From contig JAUILJ010000001.1 of NCBI GenBank assembly GCA_030433055.1, positions 1 through 32,599 of the forward strand: DNA of 32,599 nt, in the 5' to 3' direction. Every line of letters starts with the position of its first letter. The first letter of the stretch is position 1. Position numbers and translations under genes: made by a program. Origin of the DNA: Polyangia bacterium (GTDB lineage: Bacteria; Myxococcota_A; Polyangia; Polyangiales; Polyangiaceae). Positions 24,197-32,394 of the stretch are shown in pieces. The notes beneath the pieces are model-generated. The model was not told where the DNA came from, ran no database searches, and saw only the letters and a program-made list of their open reading frames with translations.

Positions 24197-26116
24197 CTAG
24201 CGGATCACCGGGCGAACCTTCACTTGCACGCGATCCCCTCCCACAATGAACAGCGGAAGCGGCACGACCTGGCGCACCATGGGTGAGAACGAGTTCGGTG
24301 CCACGCTCGACTGCGTGGGCCGAATCATGTCCATCGCGCCGGGTGGGAGGTCTTCAGCGATCATCCCCTTGTACGCGACGCCCCCGGTCTGCGCGCTGTA
24401 GCTGACGATCAGCGACTTGGGCGGATAGATGGGATCCTCGAAGTTCTTGATCAGCTCGCCCAGGTTGTTCGGCGGCGCCTTGACCTTGTAGTGGGTGTAT
24501 CCCGGCGAAAGGCTGAGGCTCACGGTCTGGCCTGCCAAGTCCTTCGGCAGCGGGACCTTGATCACCCGCGTGATCTCTTTACCCGCCCAGGGCATCAACG
24601 TGAGGCGGATGCGAGCCGACTGGCCAGCGTCGACCTCGGGATCCAGGAGCTCAGTTCCCTTCAGCAGATAGATTTCGCGAGCGAAACGGAACTCGATCTC
24701 CATGGTGACGCCCTCGATGAAGGCGTACTCCCAGGGATTGTTCATGATCGCGCCGACGGCGCGCACCAGGTTCGAGCCGATGAAATCGCGGGGCGAGGGG
24801 GAGCCGCCCACCGAGACACCGAAGTCCTCGAGTTCGATCTCGCCGTAGCCTTTGATCTTGAGCTTGCTCGTCGCGTTCCAGCTGACGTCTTGGTTCTCTG
24901 CAGCGACGGCCTGCATGGCCGAACCAAGGGCTACCGCCACGAACGAGGGCGTCATGAACTTCTCGTGCGCTACCTCGAAATCCCACTTGGTGTAGGGGTT
25001 TCCAGGGACGCCCTTGATCTTCAGGCTCACCGGGAACGTCGGAGCCTGGAGCGACTGGTCGACGACAATCGACGCCTGACGGTCGTTGACCAGGGTGCCC
25101 ATGGGACGCACGGACTCGCCGATCTTGAACGAGCGGGACACGCTCGCCATGAAGTGCAGCACACGCCCGATGGTGGTGGGCAACGCCGTGTTGCCGGACA
25201 TCATCATCGGGTGGCCGAAGGCGACCAGCTTGTCACCCTCAACCCGGGTCACCGTGCCCAGGCCCATACCGCTCATATCCCCACGGATTAGCTCGACACC
25301 GATGGCTCCGCCGTCCTCGAACCTCGTCGGGGCGCCAGGCGTCACGCCGGAGCTACCCCCCGCCTGAAGCGGCTCGAGGCCCAAGGGGGCGAACAGTTCC
25401 CGCGCGACTTCGATCGCGCCGGTGGTCATGCCACCGATCATGATGGGCGTGGTAACCGGCCTGACGCCCGTCGTCTCACTGGGTGCCTTCGCGGCCTTGG
25501 CTTTGCCGATTTGCTCGGCGTGCTTCTTCAAGTCGTAGTCTTGAATCTTGCCGGCATAGCGCTGCTGTGAGCCCGTCTTGCGCAGCGCCTGCTTCGCCTT
25601 GCCGGCAGGCTTCTTGGGCAGCGCGTGCAGGGGCCAGCCATCAATCTGCTTGGGCAGCGGACGCACCAGGTCGTCCAACATCAGTCGGATTGGCGTCACG
25701 CCTGCGACCGGCTCTCTGCCAAAGGTCCAGCCATACGCGTAGGCGCCGATCATCTTGTTGTTGATGTAGATCGGGCTGCCGCTCATCCCCGCGACCGCCT
25801 TGGCCACCTCGAGGCGCGGGTGCTTGGTCTTGATCAGGATCGACTCCTGACGCGGCTGGAAGTTCTTCAACACGTCGATGACCTCGACCTCGAACTTCTC
25901 GGGCTTCGTGCCCTTGAACACGGTCAGGCCGTAGCCCTTCATGCCAGGCTTGATGTCCTTGACCGACATGATGTCGGGACGCGATGTGAGGCCCTCGGCC
26001 TTCGCGGCGTGGAGACCAATCGGGAGTGGAGCCAGCAGGCCGATGACGGCCGCAGCCGCGATGAATGTAGTCGCCCTCAAAGTCCGCCGAGCATACCACC
26101 AGGCTCGCGAGGGCAA
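24197..26116 (-). CDS. SpoIVB-type (S55) peptidase-domain secreted protein
   Basis: This 639-residue protein has a signal peptide (RATTFIAAAAVIGLLAPLPIGLHAAKA). Residues ~48-150 contain DIKPGMKGYGLTVFKG and the peptidase motif GMSGSPIYINNKMIGAYAYGW (110-130), as in SpoIVB around its catalytic Ser. A later block has GTVTRVEGDKLVAFGHPM (287-304), which resembles the SpoIVB segment holding the catalytic His. In SpoIVB the His segment comes first, so the order here is reversed. Residues ~330-639 are beta-rich and unassigned. The only start compatible with the signal peptide is non-ATG: TTG 26116, or TTG 26080. It may act as a secreted protease or as a PDZ-like scaffold. The next gene downstream is the beta-propeller protein. 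Confidence 0.8.
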   Translation of the reverse strand: MPSRAWWYARRTLRATTFIAAAAVIGLLAPLPIGLHAAKAEGLTSRPDIMSVKDIKPGMKGYGLTVFKGTKPEKFEVEVIDVLKNFQPRQESILIKTKHPRLEVAKAVAGMSGSPIYINNKMIGAYAYGWTFGREPVAGVTPIRLMLDDLVRPLPKQIDGWPLHALPKKPAGKAKQALRKTGSQQRYAGKIQDYDLKKHAEQIGKAKAAKAPSETTGVRPVTTPIMIGGMTTGAIEVARELFAPLGLEPLQAGGSSGVTPGAPTRFEDGGAIGVELIRGDMSGMGLGTVTRVEGDKLVAFGHPMMMSGNTALPTTIGRVLHFMASVSRSFKIGESVRPMGTLVNDRQASIVVDQSLQAPTFPVSLKIKGVPGNPYTKWDFEVAHEKFMTPSFVAVALGSAMQAVAAENQDVSWNATSKLKIKGYGEIELEDFGVSVGGSPSPRDFIGSNLVRAVGAIMNNPWEYAFIEGVTMEIEFRFAREIYLLKGTELLDPEVDAGQSARIRLTLMPWAGKEITRVIKVPLPKDLAGQTVSLSLSPGYTHYKVKAPPNNLGELIKNFEDPIYPPKSLIVSYSAQTGGVAYKGMIAEDLPPGAMDMIRPTQSSVAPNSFSPMVRQVVPLPLFIVGGDRVQVKVRPVIR

Positions 26117-26296
26117 CTGGAAAGCGCACCCTACGGCTCAACCGGGGGCTGAGCGGGAGATCGAGCCCAGAAATGGCGGTCGTGAGCCGGTGTTCAGGAA
26201 CAGCCCCGCCAGCTGCCGCGTTCTGGTCAGCGCGCTCGACTCTGGAGGCTGACATGAGCTAGTGGTTCTTCACTAACCGGGGTCGAGAATAGGCAA

Positions 26297-26539
26297 ATGG
26301 ATTGGCTGATCGTGATCACACTCGCCGCGTCTTTCGGCGCGTTGGTCACCAGTCATTTGACCCTCTGCGCAGGCCTCGCCAAGCGCGAGGGGTTGTGGCG
26401 CGGCGCGCTGGCCTTCTTGCTGCCGCCCCTGGCTCTGGTGTGGGGGCTCACCCATCGGCTCCGCGTGCGCAGCGCCGTGTGGCTCACTTCGGCGGTGCTC
26501 TACGTCGTCGCGCTGATCGCTGCCAGCTCGGGCGCTTGA
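26297..26539 (+). CDS. Small three-helix membrane protein, unknown function
   Basis: This 80-residue protein is mostly hydrophobic, with likely membrane segments WLIVITLAASFGALVTSHLTL (3-23), ALAFLLPPLALVWGLTH (37-53) and AVWLTSAVLYVVALIAAS (60-77). Short basic loops (AKREGLWR, HRLRVRS) fit the positive-inside rule. The ATG lies 6-8 nt after a weak aggc. No family is recognised. It stands alone between two divergent or convergent neighbours. Confidence 0.65.
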   Translation: MDWLIVITLAASFGALVTSHLTLCAGLAKREGLWRGALAFLLPPLALVWGLTHRLRVRSAVWLTSAVLYVVALIAASSGA

Positions 26540-26561
26540 GGGCTTGCATGCGCTCGAGGGC

Positions 26562-27290
26562 TTATTTGCGCTCGGGCGCTTCGCGGGTGAGCGGGTGCAT
26601 GCGTTGGAACCCCTCGAGCACCCAGCGGTCTCGCAGCCGCTTCGCGAGGGCCTCTTCACCGCGCCACGGGATAGCCACAGCGTAGATCAGGCATGCGTCG
26701 GGATACACATCTGGATACGCCGCCCAAGCTCCTGAGAAGAACTTCCGCTCCAGCCCAAGGTCGACATACCCGTCCACCAGCTTCACCAGCATCGGCTTGC
26801 CGCGATACTCACGACGCTTGGTGCGAAGCGGGCTGAGCCCAACCTCGAACGCTTCGACCTTGGGCCAGCCCCAAGCCTCGAAGCGCTTCGTGCAGCTGCG
26901 AGAGTCCGTGGGCTCGCCGCTGGGTACCGGCTGCACAAACACCAGCGCCATCACGTGGTGATCGTCGCCGTAGCGAAATCCCGTGAAGTGCTTCACCCCC
27001 CAGAACCTCACCCGCTTCCAGTGCTCCCAGTCAGGAGTGGGAGCATGCAGCTGGTCGTCCTTGTCGTTGCGAGACCCCCACGGTGCGTCGAGCAGCCGCT
27101 GCAGCGCGGCACGGTGGGGATTGTGTGCGTCGCCCCCTGGCTCCGCGACGCTGACCGTCTGTGGCTTGGGCGGAGCGCCAGGAGGTTGGCGAGACGCGCT
27201 GCCAGCGGCGCACCCGCACAGCGTGCTCACCCCAACGCCAACCATGCAGAGCGCGCGTGCCCCTGACCGGCACCACCACCGCTGACTCAC
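26562..27290 (-). CDS. Lipoprotein of unknown function
   Basis: The track begins at 27362, but GTG 27290 is preferred. GGGGAG sits 5 nt upstream and the product then opens with a lipoprotein signal (SGARALCMVGVGVSTLCGC, lipobox LCGC). The mature part of the 242-residue precursor has a Pro-rich linker, then a compact domain with HWKRVRFWGVKHFTGFRYGDD, TKRFEAWGWPKVEAFEV, LVKLVDGYVDLGLERKF and CLIYAVAIPWRGEEALAKRL. The even strand/helix pattern suggests a folded periplasmic domain. I do not recognise the family. It is divergent to the Sel1-repeat lipoprotein gene. Confidence 0.7.
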   Translation of the reverse strand: MSQRWWCRSGARALCMVGVGVSTLCGCAAGSASRQPPGAPPKPQTVSVAEPGGDAHNPHRAALQRLLDAPWGSRNDKDDQLHAPTPDWEHWKRVRFWGVKHFTGFRYGDDHHVMALVFVQPVPSGEPTDSRSCTKRFEAWGWPKVEAFEVGLSPLRTKRREYRGKPMLVKLVDGYVDLGLERKFFSGAWAAYPDVYPDACLIYAVAIPWRGEEALAKRLRDRWVLEGFQRMHPLTREAPERK

Positions 27291-27532
27291 GCTCGCTCCC
27301 CGTCTCGGAGATCCCAAAGCTCGAGCGGGGTGAGCGCACGCTTCATTCGCGTAGTGTAGCACTCACGCTGCAAACGCCTCGTGTCCACGGGGTTTGGACG
27401 TCGCTGCCCGCCCTCACAATCACTCGCGTCCAGCGGAGGGCCGCATTTTCTGCCGGGGGCGCAGGCAAGCCTGCTCGGCTCTCCAACGAGCGAGATTCGC
27501 GCTCGGCACCAGACGGCAGGAGGCGCTGCACC

Positions 27533-27624
27533 TACAGTCAGCCCCCTTACGGTCAGCCCTCACAGTCAGCCCTCACAGTCAGCCCTCACAGTCAGCCCTC
27601 ACAGTCAGCCCCTACAGTCACCCC
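27533..27624. repeat. 13-bp tandem repeat (cacagtcagccct), about seven copies
   Basis: The unit cacagtcagccct is repeated head to tail, with perfect copies in the middle and degenerate ones at both ends (cagcccccttacggt on the left, cccctacagtcaccc on the right). The 13-bp period is not a codon multiple and the region is intergenic, so it is a variable-number repeat candidate upstream of the lipoprotein gene. Confidence 0.9.
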
Positions 27625-27663
27625 GGTACGACCCACGCTGAGACCACCCTGGAGGAACACTAA

Positions 27664-27775
27664 AACCTCAGCCAAAGCCCGCGAAACGCGGAGACTATCC
27701 CAAACGGGGTAGCGGAACTTTCGGAGACCCCGTTACTCTTTGAGGTTGGGGAAGCCGGCGAGCGACGATCGCCGG
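27664..27775 (+). ncRNA. Candidate structured 5' leader of the Sel1-repeat lipoprotein gene
   Basis: Four perfect complementary pairs fit one fold. AACCTCA (27664-27670) pairs with TGAGGTT (27741-27747) and encloses CCGCG-aaa-CGCGG (27679-27691) and AACGGGGT (27703-27710)/ACCCCGTT (27727-27734), giving a three-way junction. A further hairpin, CCGGCGA/TCGCCGG (27755-27775), ends about 5 nt before the AAAGGA ribosome binding site. Riboswitches often have this shape, but I recognise no known class. It could also be an mRNA-stability leader. It assumes transcription starts upstream of 27664. Confidence 0.4.
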
Positions 27776-27789
27776 ACGAAAGGACTGCT

Positions 27790-30636
27790 ATGAACATCAC
27801 CAAGCTCATCAAGGTAGCAACCGCTATCGGCGTGTTGTCACTTGCTGGGTGCCCGGGACCAAACGGGCCAGGGCCCAACCCACCCCCTCCGCCCAAAGCG
27901 TTCGCTGACGAGGAGTGCGACCCCAACCAGATGAACCGCGCGGAACCGCTGATCGTCGACTGGCGCGGCAACGATCGGCTGAACCTCGAGGCGGCGATGC
28001 GCGACGGCATCGCTGTCGTCTCCTACAGCTGCAACGCGATCAAGCTCTTGCCCAATTGCCACGTCAAAGGTGACTACGGCTTCATCGGTGTCTCGACCAA
28101 GCAGGAGAAGCTGAGCCTCAAAGACCAGTCGGAGATCGTAGCCAACCTGCCGTTGACCGGCATGGCCTTGATCGCCAAGGCTGGCGGCCAGCTCAAGCAA
28201 GGCTCCGGCATCGATGTGCAGCTCATCATGGTGGGGAAGAAGCGCACCGCGATCAGTGACGTCGAGCGTGCGAGCCTGTCCGGCGAATGCGACGGAGCGA
28301 CCCACTTCGTTCAGGGCGCCACCGTGGGAGCGTTCATCGTCAGTACGGACTCCCAGGCCCTCGGCAGCGTCATGGCGGAGGTCATGGGCGGCGGCGGCAG
28401 CGCCTCGAGCGCCAAATCCAAGCAGAGCCAGGTCGTCGACGGCCAGCCGGATGAGTGCGACAAGGCGGATCCGTCAGCGGATCGCCCCCCGTCCCAGTGT
28501 CAGTCCGCGATGCGCCTCGATCTCGTGAAGATCTCCGGCATCGGCAAGGACGCCGCGAAGCCCAAGGAAGATGGCGATCTCGGCGCCAGCCAGACTCACG
28601 GCAAAGACACCGCGTCGTGCCCCCCGGGCCTCGTGTTGAGCGGCGGCAAGTGCACCAAGAAGTCGTCCGTCGTCGCAAACTACGAGGCGGAGTGTGCCGC
28701 CCAGTGTGGGAAGGGCAACATGGCGAGCTGCCGCCTCCAAGGCCTGCTGCAGGAAGACGGAGGTCGCTACAAGGACGCGACGAAGAGCTACTTGATCGCG
28801 TGCAAGGGTGGCGACGCCATCGCCTGCTCCAACGCGGGCTACATGTACCGCACCGGTCGCGGCGTACCGAAGCAAGACGAGACCGCGGCAAAGCTGATGG
28901 CGCTCGGCTGCGAGACGGGTGACGCCCGTGGCTGCACCGATCTCGGCTACTACTACGAGAAGGGGATCGGCGTTGCGGCGAGCGACAAGCAAGCTGCGAC
29001 CCTCTACAAGCGCGGCTGCGATGGTGGAAACCTCACCGGCTGCGCCAACTACGCCTACATGCTCAACACGGGCACAGGCGTCGACAAGAACCCCACGCAA
29101 GCGGCCGTCTACCGCCGGCGCGCGTGCCTCGCAGGCAACGCGCGATCGTGCAGCGATCTCGGCTACCAGTACGACCGCGGTCAGGGCGTGCCGAAGGACA
29201 TGGCGATGGCGCAGTCGCTGTACGTCAAGGCGTGCGATGGCGACAACGGCATCGGCTGCATGAACGCTGGCATCACCTTCGAAGAAGGCGAACGCGCGGA
29301 CATTTCCCGCGCGGCAACCTACTACCAGAAGGGTTGCAAGCTCGATTCAGGGACCGCCTGTCGCTTGCTCGGCGGGCTCTACCAAACCGGTCGTGGCGTC
29401 GCAAAGAGCAACGACCTCGCGCGGGCCTCCTTCAAGAAGGCGTGCGATCTGGGTGACTCCGAGGGCTGCAAGCTGGAGAAGACGATCGGCACGGCTAGCG
29501 CGCGCGCCGTCGCACCGTTCAAGCCGGGCACCCGCGTTCGCGCTACCCGCAGCTACGGAGGCAAGGTCACGGCCGGCATGACCGGCACCTACTACGGAAC
29601 CAACGGCAAGGAACCACCGGCGTTCGTCATCTGGGACAAGCGCATCGGAGAGAGCCCCTACTACTACACGGACGAGGGCGCCCCGGCAGGCAAGAACGAC
29701 TACGCCTTCTGGGTGCCCTGGGACGTGCTCGAGCGCGCCATGGCACCGGGCATGCGCATCCGCGCGACCCGCGATTACGACGGCAAGATCACCAAGGGCA
29801 TGCTGGGCACCTACTGGGGAACGAACGGGGGGAACCCTCCCGCCTTCGTGGTCTGGGACACGCGTATCGGCGCCAACCCGGTCTACTACAGCAAGGAAGG
29901 AGCTCCGCCCGGAAAGAACGACCACGCCTATTGGGTCCCGTGGGACACCATCGAGGAGGTGCTCAAGCCCGGGACGCGAGTCGTCGCGCTCAAGAGCTAC
30001 GACGGCAAGATCACCAAGGGCATGGAAGGCGTCTACTGGGGCACCAACGGCAAGAATCCCCCGGCGTTCGTGGTCTGGGACAAAGACCTCGGGTCGAGCT
30101 CCGTGTACTACGACGACGAGGGAGCGCCGCCGGGAGGCCGGTCCCACGCCTACTGGGTTCCGTGGGACACCATTGACGAGGCGCTCTCGAGTGGTGAACG
30201 CGTGATCGCGACCAAGAGCTACGACGGCAAGATCAAGCGCGGGATGATGGGGACGTACTACGGCACGAACGGCAAGAATCCGCCGGCGTTCGTGATCTGG
30301 GACGACTTCATCGGAAGCGATCCGGTCTACTACAGCGGCGGAGGCGCACCGCCTGGCCGCAACGGCTACGCCTACTGGGTCCAGTGGAACGTGATCCGCC
30401 AGGCCTTCGTCCCGGGGCGCAAGGTCAAGGCCGTGCGCAGCTACGACGGCAAGATCAACAAGGGCGACATCGGAGTGTACTGGGGCACGAACAGCGGCAA
30501 CCCGCCGGCTTTCGTGTTGTGGAACAAGACGATCGGCGCAAACCCCGTCTACTACACCTCGGAAGGAGCACCCCCTGGCAAGAACAAGAACGCCTACTGG
30601 GTGCCCTGGAACGTGATCCAGCCGCTCAATTACTGA
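27790..30636 (+). CDS. Lipoprotein with Cys-rich Sel1 repeats and five 74-residue C-terminal repeats
   Basis: This 948-residue protein starts with a lipoprotein signal (ATAIGVLSLAGC, lipobox LAGC, Cys21) and a Pro-rich linker. Residues ~40-290 form an unrecognised domain. Residues ~298-560 contain about seven Sel1-like repeats of ~36 residues, each with Cx7C pairs (CGKGNMASC, CKGGDAIAC, CETGDARGC, CDGGNLTGC), like Helicobacter Hcp proteins whose cysteines form disulfides. This fits a periplasmic or surface location. From ~577 to the end are five tandem 74-residue repeats (core SYDGKITKGMxGxYxGTNG, PPAFVVWD, VYY, EGAPPGKN, YWVPWD). ATG 27790 has AAAGGA 5 nt upstream. Sel1 repeats mediate protein contacts; the C-terminal repeats may be SH3-like, which is inference. 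Confidence 0.88.
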   Translation: MNITKLIKVATAIGVLSLAGCPGPNGPGPNPPPPPKAFADEECDPNQMNRAEPLIVDWRGNDRLNLEAAMRDGIAVVSYSCNAIKLLPNCHVKGDYGFIGVSTKQEKLSLKDQSEIVANLPLTGMALIAKAGGQLKQGSGIDVQLIMVGKKRTAISDVERASLSGECDGATHFVQGATVGAFIVSTDSQALGSVMAEVMGGGGSASSAKSKQSQVVDGQPDECDKADPSADRPPSQCQSAMRLDLVKISGIGKDAAKPKEDGDLGASQTHGKDTASCPPGLVLSGGKCTKKSSVVANYEAECAAQCGKGNMASCRLQGLLQEDGGRYKDATKSYLIACKGGDAIACSNAGYMYRTGRGVPKQDETAAKLMALGCETGDARGCTDLGYYYEKGIGVAASDKQAATLYKRGCDGGNLTGCANYAYMLNTGTGVDKNPTQAAVYRRRACLAGNARSCSDLGYQYDRGQGVPKDMAMAQSLYVKACDGDNGIGCMNAGITFEEGERADISRAATYYQKGCKLDSGTACRLLGGLYQTGRGVAKSNDLARASFKKACDLGDSEGCKLEKTIGTASARAVAPFKPGTRVRATRSYGGKVTAGMTGTYYGTNGKEPPAFVIWDKRIGESPYYYTDEGAPAGKNDYAFWVPWDVLERAMAPGMRIRATRDYDGKITKGMLGTYWGTNGGNPPAFVVWDTRIGANPVYYSKEGAPPGKNDHAYWVPWDTIEEVLKPGTRVVALKSYDGKITKGMEGVYWGTNGKNPPAFVVWDKDLGSSSVYYDDEGAPPGGRSHAYWVPWDTIDEALSSGERVIATKSYDGKIKRGMMGTYYGTNGKNPPAFVIWDDFIGSDPVYYSGGGAPPGRNGYAYWVQWNVIRQAFVPGRKVKAVRSYDGKINKGDIGVYWGTNSGNPPAFVLWNKTIGANPVYYTSEGAPPGKNKNAYWVPWNVIQPLNY
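29518..30633 (+). repeat. Five tandem ~222-bp coding repeats (74-residue units)
   Basis: Each unit encodes a GxRVxAxxSYDGKI, GTNGxxPPAFVxWD, PVYY, GAPPGKN, AYWVPWDxI block. The 370 residues from ~577 fill the C-terminus exactly. DNA copies are diverged, though short stretches such as tacgacggcaagatcaccaa recur, so the array is old and under protein-level selection. Confidence 0.85.
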
Positions 30637-30656
30637 GCATCCACGGCACACACGAG

Positions 30657-30686
30657 AACGGCGGGCCCCAGCGGACCCGCCGTTTT
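30657..30686 (+). terminator. Intrinsic terminator of the Sel1-repeat lipoprotein gene
   Basis: AACGGCGGG (30657-30665) and CCCGCCGTT (30676-30684) form a perfect 9-bp GC-rich stem with a 10-nt loop, running into TTTT (30683-30686). It sits about 20 nt after the stop codon. Confidence 0.85.
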
Positions 30687-30808
30687 CACGTTTGTCCTCA
30701 CCCCCGAACCCGAGAACGGCGATCGCTGGCGCTTAATATTCCACAGGGAATTGTTTCCCGCAGCAGAGCGTACCCCGCCTCCACTCACCGCCCGGGCTGC
30801 ACGCTCGC

Positions 30809-31222
30809 CTAGGCCTCGAGCGAGCGCTGCTCGTTCTGGGGGGGAGGGATGGCGCAACCTGCCGCATCACATCTCCCCGTCCACTTCAGTCGGTTCTTCG
30901 CGAAGCGCTCGTAGGCGAAGTCGAGTCCCTGGCGAACACCGGGGAGCCGCGTCAAGGCGACGACTGGTTTCAGTCCAACCGCGCCATACAGCCGCCGGAA
31001 GACCTCGACACCGGTGATCCACTCACCGCTCGAGAGGCGCCCGTGGATCTTGTCCATGAGCGCCTCGTACGTCGTCCCGAGCGCCTCCGCGTCGAAGCCG
31101 GGTGCGGCGATGTCGGTAAACCGGATCCGCTGTTTGCGATCCAGCTTCTGCAGCATGCGAATTTCTCGCATGCACAAGGGACACTCGCTATCGAAGAAGA
31201 CCTCGATCTCGTACTCGCTCAT
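30809..31222 (-). CDS. DCC-family (DUF393) thiol-disulfide oxidoreductase-like protein
   Basis: The product from ATG 31222 ([17 protein letters not shown]) has 137 residues, usual for DUF393. The family motif [13 protein letters not shown] (DxxCPLC) holds the Cys pair for a thioredoxin-like redox site, followed by [12 protein letters not shown] and a late [15 protein letters not shown]. The longer track start at 31321 adds 33 residues with no family match and would overlap the divergent GNAT gene, so I reject it. It probably acts in the cytoplasm; physiological partners are unknown. Confidence 0.88.
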   Translation of the reverse strand: MSEYEIEVFFDSECPLCMREIRMLQKLDRKQRIRFTDIAAPGFDAEALGTTYEALMDKIHGRLSSGEWITGVEVFRRLYGAVGLKPVVALTRLPGVRQGLDFAYERFAKNRLKWTGRCDAAGCAIPPPQNEQRSLEA

Positions 31223-31269
31223 ACGCGAGCTGTGAGACCAACGGGCAGCGATGTAAAGATCCAGCGACG

Positions 31270-31800
31270 ATGGGCGGAGCACGGGTGGTACGGACTCCCA
31301 GGTTGAGCCTCGAGGAGGCAACGCCCAACGACGCGGAGTTCTTGCTGCGCTTGATGAACGAGCCCGGCTGGCTCGAGCAAATCGGCAACCGCCACGTGCA
31401 CAGCATCAGCGACGCCGAGCGCTACATCGAGTCGCGCCTCGTGGAGAGCTACCGCAGCCACGGATTCGGGTTGTGGATCGTTCGCGAGCGCGAATCAGAG
31501 GAAGCGATTGGGCTCTGCGGGCTGGTTCGCCGAGGCTTCCTCCGCGGGATCGACCTCGGGTTCGCGCTGCTCGCCAGCGCTCAACGGCAGGGCTACGCGA
31601 CCGAGGCAGCACGCGCTTGCATCGACTACGCGCGAGGCGAACTGAAGCAGACCGAACTGCTCGCGATCACCGGAGCGACGAACGATCGCTCCAAGGCCCT
31701 GCTCGCGACGCTGGGCTTCGTCGGAGGCGAAGCGCTGCGCTTGCCGGACTCGAAGGAGACGGTGCTGCTCTATCAGCTGACGCTGGCTCCCGTGACCTGA
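31270..31800 (+). CDS. GNAT-family N-acetyltransferase (RimJ/RimL-like)
   Basis: This 176-residue protein has the RimJ/RimL-type start ([27 protein letters not shown]), then [50 protein letters not shown] (the acetyl-CoA-binding segment with QRQGYA) and [17 protein letters not shown] (the usual N-x-x-S helix). These features fit acetyl transfer from acetyl-CoA to an amine of a protein N-terminus or a small molecule. It is divergent from the DUF393 gene with 47 bp between starts. Substrate unknown. Confidence 0.9.
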   Translation: MGGARVVRTPRLSLEEATPNDAEFLLRLMNEPGWLEQIGNRHVHSISDAERYIESRLVESYRSHGFGLWIVRERESEEAIGLCGLVRRGFLRGIDLGFALLASAQRQGYATEAARACIDYARGELKQTELLAITGATNDRSKALLATLGFVGGEALRLPDSKETVLLYQLTLAPVT

Positions 31801-31899
31801 AGCTCGGGGCGTGCCCCCAGCACCCGCGCTGCGTCCGTGCAGGGCGGCGCTGCGTGCGATGAGCTGGACAGAGCCCGCGCGCTCAGGCACCTAACAGCC

Positions 31900-32337
31900 A
31901 TGCAACCCTCGCTGATTAGCGCTGAGGCCTTCACTCAACTCTTCGATGAGCACATGCACATGGGCGACGACTTTCGCTTCAGCGTGCTCGAGCTGACGCG
32001 CGGTCGTGCCCGCATTGGCCTGGAAGCCTCGGAGAAGTTCCGCCGCCCTGGCGGCACGATCAGCGGGCCGACGCTGTTTGCCCTCGCCGACATGACGCTG
32101 TGGGCGGCGGTGCTGTCCGAGATCGGCATCCAGACCATGGCCGTCACCAGCGACATGACGCTGCACTTCTTACGCAAGCCACGGCTCAAGGCGCTGGTAT
32201 GCGAGGCGCACATCCTGAAGGTGGGCCGGCGACTGGTGCACGGTGACATGCGCCTCTGGCTGGCGGACGAGCCCGAGGTCGTATGCCACGCGAGCGGCAC
32301 CTACGCGCGGCCGGAGCCAGCCACGAAGGCGCCCTGA
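31900..32337 (+). CDS. Hotdog-fold PaaI-type thioesterase
   Basis: From ATG 31900 the product has 145 residues, usual for PaaI-type hotdog thioesterases. It shows RFSVLELTRGRARIGLEASEKFRRPGGTISGPTLFALADMTLWAAV, which includes the hot-dog helix with an acidic residue (ADMT), then MTLHFLRKPRLKALVCEAHILKVGRRLVHGDM. These enzymes hydrolyse acyl-CoA thioesters. The track start (GTG 31837) adds 21 residues without family match. It follows the GNAT gene on the same strand (gap about 100 bp). Confidence 0.88.
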   Translation: MQPSLISAEAFTQLFDEHMHMGDDFRFSVLELTRGRARIGLEASEKFRRPGGTISGPTLFALADMTLWAAVLSEIGIQTMAVTSDMTLHFLRKPRLKALVCEAHILKVGRRLVHGDMRLWLADEPEVVCHASGTYARPEPATKAP

Positions 32338-32352
32338 GCCGGAGGCGCCAGA

Positions 32353-32390
32353 CTAAATTTCCGCGCGGCGATTAAACTTTCCGCGCGGCA
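32353..32390. repeat. Short direct repeat containing CCGCGCGG palindromes
   Basis: Two copies of ttaaa(c)tttccgcgcggc lie head to tail between convergent genes. The palindrome CCGCGCGG occurs at 32361-32368 and 32381-32388 and the copies can pair with each other across 12 nt. It may serve as a bidirectional terminator, but lacks a clear T-run. Confidence 0.5.
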
Positions 32391-32394
32391 ACTA

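Larger units (their letters stand above)
27291..27789. other. Divergent intergenic region with tandem repeat and structured leader
   Basis: About 500 bp with no supported gene. The middle holds a non-coding 13-bp tandem repeat and the 3' part is a predicted structured leader of the Sel1-repeat lipoprotein gene. The first ~240 bp show nothing recognisable apart from expected promoters. Confidence 0.7.

Noticed and set aside
27534-27624. Possible CRISPR array from the regular repeats
   Set aside because: The 13-bp repeats are directly abutting with no unique spacers and no cas genes nearby, so this is a simple tandem repeat.
29347-30651. 434-residue minus-strand ORF opposite the lipoprotein repeats
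   Set aside because: It mirrors the 74-residue repeat on the other strand, so its own apparent repeats are a by-product.
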